Positions 1 through 6,698 of a stretch of 19,282 bases of DNA are shown piece by piece. The stretch is from Anaeroplasmataceae bacterium (GTDB lineage: Bacteria; Bacillota_I; Bacilli_A; Acholeplasmatales; Anaeroplasmataceae). The stretch lies in NCBI GenBank assembly GCA_020025015.1, contig JAHHSV010000027.1, forward strand, positions 1-19,282, given 5' to 3'. Positions within the stretch are counted from its first letter, which is position 1. Every line of letters begins with the position of its first letter. The translations under genes were made by a program, and so were the position numbers. The notes beneath the pieces were generated by a model. The model saw only the letters and a program-made list of their open reading frames with translations, had not been told where the DNA came from and searched no databases.

Positions 1-557
1 GTTTTAATAAAATAAAGGTTGTCTATATTTTTCTTTTCTTCATTAGTTAAAGCATTCTTTTTGAAAACATTATAACCAAGTGTAGAAACAAGAATTTTAA
101 TATTACTGATAAACTCCTGCATTTCAGCAATTTCAGATTCTTTTAAAATTGTTTTACCATAAGATGATTTTGTTAAAACATTATATCTTTTAGCATCAAT
201 TGCATCTTTAATAAGTTCATTTTCTAAGAATCTTATTTTAGCTTTATTTAGATCTCTACCTGTAAAAACTAATGCATGTGTCCAATAGAAATCCTCTTTA
301 TTTGCATTATAATCTTGTTTATGTTGTTTTAATCTTAATTGCACATTTTCAGATTCGCCAATATAGACATCTTCATTTTTATTACCTCAAAACAAAAAAT
401 ATACTCCTATATCTTTCAAATCATTTCTATTAATATCTTGATCATCTCTTAAGACCTTTATTGCTTTACCATTCCAATTTGAAAGTTCAGCTAAAACTGT
501 ACCATCAAAAGAACCATGAACTAAAAACAATTCTATTTTCTTACCATACATAACCAT
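1..557 (-). pseudogene. GIY-YIG nuclease-family protein, in-frame UGA, 3' end outside the window
   Basis: Translation from ATG at 557 (AAAGG about 7 nt upstream) gives MVMYGKKIELFLVHG, then AELSNWNGKAIK, then GVYFLF at residues 51-56, an in-frame TGA at codon 57 (389-387), and a clean continuation in the same frame: GNKNEDVYIGES, ENVQLRLKQH, DFYWTHALVFTGRDLNKA and so on to the window edge. GVY and YIG (65-67) are the two halves of the GIY-YIG motif and R75 fits the catalytic Arg. The AELSNWNGKAIK start and GRDLNKA segment resemble a widespread group of stand-alone GIY-YIG proteins of unknown role, which I recall from general knowledge. The stop splits the GIY-YIG core, so unless it is read through the product is a 56-residue fragment. 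TGG encodes Trp elsewhere in this gene. It lies 16 nt after the 125-residue ORF, so the two are probably co-transcribed. The family is clear; whether the stop is mutation, sequencing error or recoding is not. Confidence 0.75.
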
Positions 558-573
558 ACCAACCTTTAAAAAT

Positions 574-951
574 TTAATTAAAATATCCCTTGATTACAGT
601 AATATTATGTTCCTTATAAGGACCATCTAAAACTTCATTAACAGCTGTAGATCTATGTCTTTTAGGATAAAGGCTTCTATCTTCAGATTTAAGCATTCTA
701 CAAATATAAATCTTATCTAATATTGAAATTACATTTTCTTTAGTAACATCCTTTAGAGAAAGCAACTCATCAATTATATCGTTTATGGTAACTATATGCT
801 CATCATGAAACACTTCTCTATAATAGAAACTTTCGCCTTTCTTAAGTACCTCAGGTTCATGAGGAGTATTACTAGCTCCAGTATATTTAGAAATAGTAAC
901 ATAATTATCTTTTGTATTATAAACTTTATCTCTATACCAAAAGTCACCCAT
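574..951 (-). CDS. hypothetical protein (125 aa from first ATG; N-terminus uncertain)
   Basis: I do not recognise this protein. It is soluble and charged, with no signal peptide or membrane segment (MGDFWYRDKVY, KDVTKENVISILDKIYICR, KRHRSTAVNEVLDGPY). The only ATG in frame is at 951 and has no Shine-Dalgarno sequence. The same frame stays open upstream for about 30 codons and encodes plausible protein (SEKAKDLWESITDEN), but contains no ATG, GTG or TTG. An ATG at 1025 would read MSTLEVFF and would join this frame if the T6 tract at about 1001-1006 were one base shorter. So the gene may be frameshifted at a homopolymer, may use a non-canonical start after the GGAGG at about 1011-1015, or may begin at 951. 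The GIY-YIG gene follows 16 nt downstream, suggesting a two-gene unit. Confidence 0.55.
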   Translation of the reverse strand: MGDFWYRDKVYNTKDNYVTISKYTGASNTPHEPEVLKKGESFYYREVFHDEHIVTINDIIDELLSLKDVTKENVISILDKIYICRMLKSEDRSLYPKRHRSTAVNEVLDGPYKEHNITVIKGYFN

Positions 952-1000
952 ATTTTCATCAGTTATACTTTCCCATAAGTCTTTGGCTTTTTCAGATACG

Positions 1001-1069
1001 AAAAAATACCTCCAAAGTAGACATAATAATTAGAGGTATTATTCTTTAATTATTTTATTTGTCTACTTT
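1001..1069 (-). promoter_or_regulatory. possible attenuator: two mutually exclusive RNA hairpins ahead of the 125-aa ORF
   Basis: On the minus strand AAAGTAGACA (1069-1060) is complementary to TGTCTACTTT (1023-1014), with extra ATAATTA/TAATTAT complementarity inside. AATACCTC (about 1041-1034) is complementary to GAGGTATT (about 1012-1005), which runs into a T6 tract. The second pairing resembles an intrinsic terminator with a 20-nt loop. The two pairings interleave, so one excludes the other, the usual layout of antiterminator and terminator. The GGAGG in the distal arm also looks like a ribosome-binding site, so translation control is an alternative. The complementarity is visible; function is inference. 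Confidence 0.4.
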
Positions 1070-1077
1070 AGAGATAT

Positions 1078-1113
1078 CATATCATTTTACATGGCACACC
1101 TATTTTTCAAAAG
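1078..1113 (-). promoter_or_regulatory. weak candidate promoter for the 125-aa ORF / GIY-YIG unit
   Basis: On the minus strand TTGAAA is followed after about 15 bp by TAAAAT (1089-1084), preceded by TG. The spacer is short, so this is tentative. It would start transcription just before the interleaved hairpins. The remaining space back to the stop at 1181 is AT-rich and holds only a weak palindrome (GTATTTTTAAAAATATGC, about 1162-1179). Confidence 0.25.
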
Positions 1114-1180
1114 AATCTAAAGCTTAACACTTTATGAATTCACTTCTTGTTGCTATTAAAGGTATTTTTAAAAATATGCT

Positions 1181-3016
1181 TTATAAATAATATTTATCTA
1201 CTGGCTTTTTGCCTTTTCGATAGTTTATTAACTCATTTTGCAAATAAACTTGTACGTTATCAGACAACAGTACAACTATTCCATTTGGCAAAATAAAATA
1301 ATTTTTTGTTAATCTTGGAGTATTATTTATAACAAAATTTGGCTTAATGAATCCCATATCAACAATTCCACCACATAATAAGCATCTTTTAGAGCCACTC
1401 GAAACTATATGGGGTTGGGTTGTAACTGCACCGCATTCACAAGTTGCTTTATGTGATAATCTATCGACCCAAATATAATTATTTACATAATCATGAGATG
1501 CCGTATATTCATTACAATAAATACAATGATGACCACTATATATATGCTTATGTGGTTTTGCCAACTCCAATTGCGAGCAATCATATAAATCATCATAGCT
1601 TTTTATCTTATAGATTTTTCCATCACTATAAATATTAGATTCTTGACGTGCTCTAAACATTCTATCATCATATATTAAAGAATCAAAAGTAGCGCCAATT
1701 TTACTAGATGCCTTAAATGAATAGTAGTGTTCGTTTTGAGCAGGAAAAACTGATGTTTTAACTCCCAAATCAAAATAGATAGGTACAAAAGTAATTTCTT
1801 TAATTCCATATTTAATGATATTCTCTATTGTACGGGGCACCTCTAATTCAATCGGTATCGAAACATAAAATGCTTGTGATAACATTCCAAGGAATGTACT
1901 GTAATATATATCATTTGGCGTAATTTCTTGTATTAAGGCACTATAATACATTTCAATAGTTGAAAAGCCGATTTCAGAAATTATATTATATGGTATGGAT
2001 ACATTTTTTGGAACTAAGTCATTACCAAAAACAGTTGCAACAATCTCCAAAGACTTAGTTAAAGTATTTTGTTGTACTCTTAGCTTAACACTCTCATTAT
2101 ATTGATTTTGAATTTGCTCGAGAAACAAGTCTTTTGTTGCTACAAATAATTCATGAAGTGTATGTCTTAACGCATTATCCCATATATAAAAAGTAGCAAC
2201 ATTTATAGGTTTCCCGTTTGAAACTTCTTTTAATTTATCAAGCGCATAGTCTGGATAATCTAAATTTGTTTGATTGGCCTTATAATATACATACTCGCTA
2301 GTTAAATCAAATATTGAGGTGTTATCACATGGTAAAAAATCAGAAATCCAAACCGCTGCTAATGTATCAACATCTGAAATTATGTCCATAATTGGAATAT
2401 CACCATCTATCCTAATATTCTTTGCTACATCAACTTTCAAAGAATATGGTAAAATATTTGAAATTGAAGCATCTTGACAGCCTCTCAAATATATCAAATA
2501 AGTACCTGGTTTCAATAATGTAGAATAATGGATACTTCGAGTCCCATCATAGTTAGAGAAAATATCTTTAGTCCAATGATATGCATATCCGTTTTCAATT
2601 TTATAGTAATCATAGTTCATTAATGAAAACTGAAAGTCCCCTGCATAATTTGACGCAACATCAACTGATATATTTACATTTGAATCTGTAAGTATAGTAA
2701 GATAATAAAAATCAATATCTTGAGCCATAGCCACATAATCTAAAGTAGCATTAATATCTATAGAATATGAATCTTTTAAGTAAAAATCATTAGGACATAT
2801 TTCAGATGCATCAGAAATATTATCATTAGGTTCAAAATGGTCTTCATCAGGTAGATATGCTGACAAAAGTTGAGTATCTTTTTTATTATTTATGCTATCC
2901 TGATTGATAATCATACTTTGTTGGTCTAGCTTATCATAGTAATCATTTTCCGGCAAATTATTTGTATTAAAATTAAATCCACAAAGCATCGTTAAAAACA
3001 ACATCATAAAATTCAT
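1181..3016 (-). CDS. secreted protein with PPC-like N-terminal domain and C-terminal His/Cys motif region
   Basis: 611 residues. The start at 3016 follows a strong AAAGGAGG, 16 nt after the preceding lipoprotein gene. The N-terminus (MNFMMLFLTMLCGFNF) is a short hydrophobic segment, probably a signal peptide without a clear lipobox. FEPNDNISDASEI (61-73) matches the start of bacterial pre-peptidase C-terminal (PPC) domains, and the beta-rich stretch to about residue 200 fits that fold. The middle, about 205-480, is unrecognised and has no catalytic motif I can name. About 488-556 holds closely spaced His and Cys pairs (HHCIYC, HKATCECGAVTTQPH, KRCLLCGG), the HxxxCxCG...PH...CxxCGG pattern I recall in secreted proteins of gut Firmicutes and possibly zinc-binding. 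There is no C-terminal anchor. It is likely exported and works outside the cell, perhaps with the co-transcribed lipoprotein. Confidence 0.8.
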   Translation of the reverse strand: MNFMMLFLTMLCGFNFNTNNLPENDYYDKLDQQSMIINQDSINNKKDTQLLSAYLPDEDHFEPNDNISDASEICPNDFYLKDSYSIDINATLDYVAMAQDIDFYYLTILTDSNVNISVDVASNYAGDFQFSLMNYDYYKIENGYAYHWTKDIFSNYDGTRSIHYSTLLKPGTYLIYLRGCQDASISNILPYSLKVDVAKNIRIDGDIPIMDIISDVDTLAAVWISDFLPCDNTSIFDLTSEYVYYKANQTNLDYPDYALDKLKEVSNGKPINVATFYIWDNALRHTLHELFVATKDLFLEQIQNQYNESVKLRVQQNTLTKSLEIVATVFGNDLVPKNVSIPYNIISEIGFSTIEMYYSALIQEITPNDIYYSTFLGMLSQAFYVSIPIELEVPRTIENIIKYGIKEITFVPIYFDLGVKTSVFPAQNEHYYSFKASSKIGATFDSLIYDDRMFRARQESNIYSDGKIYKIKSYDDLYDCSQLELAKPHKHIYSGHHCIYCNEYTASHDYVNNYIWVDRLSHKATCECGAVTTQPHIVSSGSKRCLLCGGIVDMGFIKPNFVINNTPRLTKNYFILPNGIVVLLSDNVQVYLQNELINYRKGKKPVDKYYL

Positions 3017-3032
3017 TTCACTACCTCCTTTT

Positions 3033-3833
3033 TTACCAACCTAAAATAGCAGAAGTTTTGTCATAAGTGTATTCTTCATCATATTCTTTTGGAACGTTGA
3101 TTTCTACTTCTTCAATTACACTCAAAAATCTAGTTGTTGATGTATTCATTATAGTTTCATGCAAAGGAATATCATATGTTTTATCCTTATATAAAAACAT
3201 CTTTCTTATATTGTAGTATTCATCATAATAGTAACCTGATTTTTCGCTATAACTATGAGAGTCATTTGAATAAGTGCGATCAAATGTTACATGATCAGTT
3301 CTAACACTTATATCATATAATGAAGATGAAAAAGTCTCATATGAATCAATATGGAAAAGATCGTTATTAAACATTAGTTCAATCGTAAAGTCTCCTGCAT
3401 TTGAGCAGCCTTTAGAAACACTTGTTTTAACCTTTGTATTAGAATCTATTGTTTCAGTTAACTCATAATAATTACCATCATTTAGATAGTGACTACTTGT
3501 TAACTGCTTAACTACTTGACCATCTTTAATTGTTATAATTTCGACATTATAATTGAATTTAGTTACTATACCCTCGGTCACATTTTTTTCAAAATCAACA
3601 TAGCCAATAAAATCTATTGTTCTAATTGTTTTCTTACCTTCATAAGTTTCTTCAATAGACTCATCATTGAAATTATACCACTGATATCCGATATCATAGC
3701 CATTAGGATATCTTTCTGAAAATTTTTCTTGAAGTACTTCGTATGATGCTTTTTCTTCCTTAGCACAAGAAGTGATAAAAAGGCTAAACAAGACCAACCC
3801 TAAAAATATAGATATTCTCTTTAAAAAAATCAT
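3033..3833 (-). CDS. putative lipoprotein, unknown function
   Basis: 266 residues from ATG at 3833. I chose this start over the in-frame ATG at 3926 because AAAGGAGG lies just upstream and the protein then begins with a proper lipoprotein signal: MIFLKRISIFLG, a hydrophobic core, and ITSC with Cys at residue 23 as the likely lipidated residue. The longer form would bury the signal peptide behind about 31 residues. The mature part is polar and rich in Tyr, Ser, Asp and Thr (YDIGYQWYNFND, SNDSHSYSEKSGYYYDEYY), suggesting a beta-rich extracellular domain. I recognise no family. It sits 16 nt before the 611-residue secreted protein, so the two form a likely operon for cell-surface products. Confidence 0.75.
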   Translation of the reverse strand: MIFLKRISIFLGLVLFSLFITSCAKEEKASYEVLQEKFSERYPNGYDIGYQWYNFNDESIEETYEGKKTIRTIDFIGYVDFEKNVTEGIVTKFNYNVEIITIKDGQVVKQLTSSHYLNDGNYYELTETIDSNTKVKTSVSKGCSNAGDFTIELMFNNDLFHIDSYETFSSSLYDISVRTDHVTFDRTYSNDSHSYSEKSGYYYDEYYNIRKMFLYKDKTYDIPLHETIMNTSTTRFLSVIEEVEINVPKEYDEEYTYDKTSAILGW

Positions 3834-4164
3834 ATTATAACCTCCTTTATTTAATATAATATGTATATTACAACTAATATTTTTATATAAATTTAACTTC
3901 AATTGGTTAATAATTTTCCTAAACATTCTTAATAATTATAGAAGTTTAAAACAATTTTTTATTATCTTAAAATTAATGTCTATTGGTAAAAAAATTAAAA
4001 AATTAAAAAATTATATACACTATCTAATAAAAGTATCTTCCTATAAATAAATTAAAAAAGTTTATTAAATCAAGGATAAATGTTTAGATTCCATAATAGG
4101 TATTATTCACTTTTATTATATAAAATAATCAAAATTTTGTAAATGTTTAAAATTCTTAACTTTT
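3834..4164 (-). promoter_or_regulatory. AT-rich intergenic region; weak candidate promoter for the lipoprotein gene
   Basis: About 330 bp with no gene, extremely AT-rich. It contains a short run of TTTTTTAA-type tandem units (about 3980-4005). The best -10 candidate is TATAAT at 3940-3935 (minus strand), without a good -35, about 100 nt before the lipoprotein start. I see no conserved RNA here, and the CTTWATG repeats found upstream of kdpF and kdpE are absent. Confidence 0.3.
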
Positions 4165-4190
4165 TAAAAAAAGACCCTGAGGTCTTTTTT
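4165..4190 (-). terminator. intrinsic terminator of kdpE
   Basis: AAAAAAGACC (4167-4176), loop CTGA, GGTCTTTTTT (4181-4190). Read on the minus strand, the GC-containing stem is followed by T7. It overlaps the kdpE stop codon (4191-4189) and ends the kdp region. Confidence 0.85.
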
Positions 4191-4869
4191 ATTCATCCTT
4201 CATACGATAGCCTATACCAGTTTCAGTAACTATAAATCGCGGCTTAGTAGGATCCTTTTCAATTTTTCTTCTTAGTGTGCCCATAAATACTCTTAAAGTT
4301 TGATAATCATCATGGCTATTATAGCCCCAGATTTCCTTATTAATAAATGAGTGAGTTAAAACCTTACCTTTATTATCAATTAATAGCTTTAAAAGCTTAT
4401 ATTCAATCGGAGTTAAATGAATTTCTTCCCCTTCAATTGTAACCCTACGCTTAAGAAAATCTACATTTAAATAATCTAAGCTAAAGTGATCTTCCTTTGG
4501 CATAGGCTTAGCCAATCTAAACGCTACTCTAATACGTGCTAAGAGCTCAGAAATATTAAAGGGCTTAGTTATATAATCGACTGCACCATCATCTAGGGCT
4601 TTAATTTTTTCAATTTCCGTATCACGAGCTGATAAAATTATTACAGGAGTATTAACAGCTGCTTTAATTTGCGCTAACACCTCACTACCATCAATATCAG
4701 GTAAGCCCATATCTAATAGAACTAAATCAGGATTCTTGCTAAAGCATTTAGAAATACCATCTATTCCTGTATTTGCAACTAAAGGTAGATAGCCATTGGT
4801 TTTCATTGCGATAGTTAAAAGCCTAACAATAGCATTATCATCCTCAATAATTAAAATTTTATCCATCAT
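4189..4869 (-). CDS. kdpE: KdpE-like response regulator (OmpR/PhoB family)
   Basis: 226 residues, full length. The receiver domain (about 3-118) has the acidic pair in IIEDD (9-11), the phospho-acceptor D53 in LVLLDMGLPDIDG, T/S at LSARD and the conserved K102 in YITKPF. The C-terminal winged helix-turn-helix (about 128-226) has the usual LTPIEYKLLKLL and TLRVFMGTLRRKIE and ends GIGYRMKDE. In this family the phosphorylated regulator binds direct repeats and activates kdp transcription. Its start overlaps the stop of the 65-codon gene (ATGA), so translation is coupled. The truncated KdpD here has no kinase domain, so the phosphodonor must be elsewhere or absent. The 11-bp repeat arrays before kdpF and before the 65-codon gene are candidate binding sites (inference). 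Confidence 0.93.
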   Translation of the reverse strand: MMDKILIIEDDNAIVRLLTIAMKTNGYLPLVANTGIDGISKCFSKNPDLVLLDMGLPDIDGSEVLAQIKAAVNTPVIILSARDTEIEKIKALDDGAVDYITKPFNISELLARIRVAFRLAKPMPKEDHFSLDYLNVDFLKRRVTIEGEEIHLTPIEYKLLKLLIDNKGKVLTHSFINKEIWGYNSHDDYQTLRVFMGTLRRKIEKDPTKPRFIVTETGIGYRMKDE

Positions 4870-5063
4870 AGAGCCTCACCAAATTCATTTAGAATCTCAA
4901 AGTATTTAATATAAAACTTAGAGATATATTGAATTTTTTTACTAAACTGATTATTAATTATAATAAAATCTGAATCAGCTCCTAAGCAAACTCCTGTTTC
5001 TACAACAATACCTGACATTGTATTTAAATAAATTTTTAAAATTTTTCCCTTAAGGTTATCCAT
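4866..5063 (-). CDS. small unknown protein between kdpD and kdpE
   Basis: 65 residues. GGTGGGG lies upstream of the ATG, and the stop overlaps kdpE by ATGA, so it is very likely translated. I do not recognise the family. Hydrophobic and polar residues alternate in strand-like blocks (KGKILKIYLN, GIVVETGV, SDFIIINNQ), followed by KKIQYISKFYIKYFEIL, which together suggest a small beta-barrel (Sm/SH3-like) fold, though that is inference only. There is no signal peptide or membrane helix. It is not a visible remnant of the KdpD kinase, since H-, N- and G-box motifs are absent. It has its own promoter with the same repeat array as kdpF, so it belongs to the kdp regulon and may stand in for a missing part of the signalling chain. 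Confidence 0.75.
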   Translation of the reverse strand: MDNLKGKILKIYLNTMSGIVVETGVCLGADSDFIIINNQFSKKIQYISKFYIKYFEILNEFGEAL

Positions 5064-5086
5064 ATAATCCCCACCTTCATACTCTT

Positions 5087-5153
5087 ATTATAAAATTAAG
5101 TGTCATAAAGATTCCATTTATGTTTTTAAAGCTTCCATTAAGATTTCATTAAG
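5087..5153 (-). promoter_or_regulatory. promoter with five-unit direct-repeat array upstream of ORF65-kdpE (candidate KdpE site)
   Basis: On the minus strand five head-to-tail units occur: CTTAATGAAAT (5153-5143), CTTAATGGAAG (5142-5132), CTTTAAAAAC (5131-5122, 10 bp), ATAAATGGAAT (5121-5111), CTTTATGACAC (5110-5100). A 7-bp spacer and a perfect TATAAT (5092-5087) follow, about 24 nt before the ATG. There is no -35 hexamer; the array occupies its place. A 7-bp element plus 4-bp spacer is the layout of PhoB/OmpR-family sites. It starts just after the kdpD stop. Confidence 0.65.
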
Positions 5154-5156
5154 ACA

Positions 5157-6698
5157 TTACCTAGAGTTTGCCTTTATAATCCATAAAATTAAGGCAAGCG
5201 TTGAATGAATTTGCATGAATAGCAGCTTATCTGTTACTAGCATTTTTTTACTTTGACAGGATAAGCCTAAAACACCTAGAGCCTCATTTTTGTAAATAAT
5301 TGGAAAATAAATCCCCTTAATATTTCTTAAGGTATTAGTTCCTCTACCTGCTGGCATTTTATTATTAAAGGCCCAGTTGGCGGCTTCTATTTCTTCTATA
5401 CTATTAAAAAAGCTTGTATCTTCACCCTTATAGCCTTCACGATAGTAATTTCCTTTAATTTTTAAATCTACTGATCTTTCAAAAAAACGAGCTAAAATAT
5501 TAATAATTTCATTTAAGGTACCTTTGATATCATTTAAATCTAAGCTGTGATTAATTGCCTTTATCCCATCTAAGGTTCGATTTGCTAGTCTATATTTTTC
5601 TAGGCAATTCTTTTTTGATAAATTCTTAAGATACGTAAAAATAGTTTTTTTAGGAGCTCTTACGCTTTGATGATCAGGAACAATCAAAACCTCAATATCT
5701 GGAAGCCTTGCAATAATTTTATTCTCAAAGGGAATCTTTTTACCTATTGATTCCCAGGTCTTACCGATTACTAAATTAGTAACCCCTGAAACTCTAACAA
5801 AATCAACAATAGCTTCAATTACATCATCACTATATTTAACAATAATATCGCCATTTAAATCCTTGACTAAATTCATATGCTTTTTTAATTGGAAAGCCGA
5901 TTCATTAGAAAGACTATTATTAGTTTCAACATATAAAGCCGTAAAGCTTGAATGACTAACTGATGCCATCCTTGCACAAACTCGGATGTTTTTCGCTGAT
6001 GATGGTGATGGACTAATTAAAACTACATATTTACTAGGCTTTTGTCCATTATTCTTTTGTTCTGCTAGCCTATCAGCCATCTTACGCATAGTAAGCTCAC
6101 GTAAAAAGTTTAAATTATCCTCCTTAAAGAAATTACTTAAGGCCAAATTAATTCTTTCCTTTTTATAAATCTTACCCTGAAGCATACGCTCGATTAAATC
6201 AACCGGTTCAATATCAATTAGCTTTATTTCATCTGCTAAATCAAAGATATCATCAGGAATTCTTTCATTTACTAAAACCTCTGTTTTAGAGGCAATAATA
6301 TCATTAAGCGTTTCAATATGCTGAACATTTACTGTCGTATAAACATTAATACCATTATTTAAAAGCTCTAAAACATCTAAAAATCTTTTAGTGTTTTTGC
6401 TGCCCTTAGCATTTGTATGAGCTAGCTCATCTACTAAAATATAGTCAGGCCTACGTTTAATAGCTGCATCAACATCAAATTCATGTAGAACAATTCCTTT
6501 ATATAAAATTTCCTTTAACGGCAAGGCCTCAAGTCCATCCTGAAGCCGCATTGTATTAGGTCTTTCATGAGGCTCAAAATAACCTAAAACAACATCTATG
6601 CCTTCATCTTTAAGCTTATGACCTTCCTTTAGCATAGCGTAGGTTTTACCTACACCTGCTGAATAGCCAAAAAATATTTTAAGCCTTCCTCTTTCCAT
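5157..6698 (-). CDS. kdpD: truncated KdpD: sensory domains without membrane or histidine-kinase parts
   Basis: 513 residues against about 900 for classical KdpD. Order: KdpD N-terminal ATP-binding domain (1-210) with Walker A GYSAGVGKTY (11-20) and Walker B YILVDELAHTN (86-96); USP domain (about 223-345); GAF domain (about 375-510) with ANWAFNNKMPAGRGTNTL (440-457) and GVLGLS. The four-helix membrane segment normally between USP and GAF is absent, and the protein stops after GAF with no H-box or ATPase domain. USP contains S229-P-S231, exactly 20 residues, then FTALY (252-256), matching the SxS-x20-FTAxY c-di-AMP motif described for Staphylococcus aureus KdpD. The start overlaps the kdpC stop (TAATG). 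The natural stop is directly followed by a promoter, so this looks like an evolved architecture. It is probably a soluble nucleotide-sensing protein that cannot phosphorylate KdpE. Confidence 0.93.
   Translation of the reverse strand: MERGRLKIFFGYSAGVGKTYAMLKEGHKLKDEGIDVVLGYFEPHERPNTMRLQDGLEALPLKEILYKGIVLHEFDVDAAIKRRPDYILVDELAHTNAKGSKNTKRFLDVLELLNNGINVYTTVNVQHIETLNDIIASKTEVLVNERIPDDIFDLADEIKLIDIEPVDLIERMLQGKIYKKERINLALSNFFKEDNLNFLRELTMRKMADRLAEQKNNGQKPSKYVVLISPSPSSAKNIRVCARMASVSHSSFTALYVETNNSLSNESAFQLKKHMNLVKDLNGDIIVKYSDDVIEAIVDFVRVSGVTNLVIGKTWESIGKKIPFENKIIARLPDIEVLIVPDHQSVRAPKKTIFTYLKNLSKKNCLEKYRLANRTLDGIKAINHSLDLNDIKGTLNEIINILARFFERSVDLKIKGNYYREGYKGEDTSFFNSIEEIEAANWAFNNKMPAGRGTNTLRNIKGIYFPIIYKNEALGVLGLSCQSKKMLVTDKLLFMQIHSTLALILWIIKANSR

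Noticed and set aside
387..389. Genetic code 4 (UGA = Trp)
   Set aside because: Trp is UGG throughout the intact genes, and no other gene needs UGA as sense; lesions elsewhere use UAG and UAA.
1014..1069. Insertion-sequence terminal inverted repeats
   Set aside because: The arms are only 36 bases apart with no transposase; RNA hairpins explain them better.
1444..1638. Plus-strand 64-codon ORF
   Set aside because: Antisense to the His/Cys region of the 611-residue gene, with no ribosome site.
3834..3926. N-terminal extension of the lipoprotein to ATG 3926
   Set aside because: It would bury the lipoprotein signal; the start at 3833 has AAAGGAGG and the 3926 start has none.
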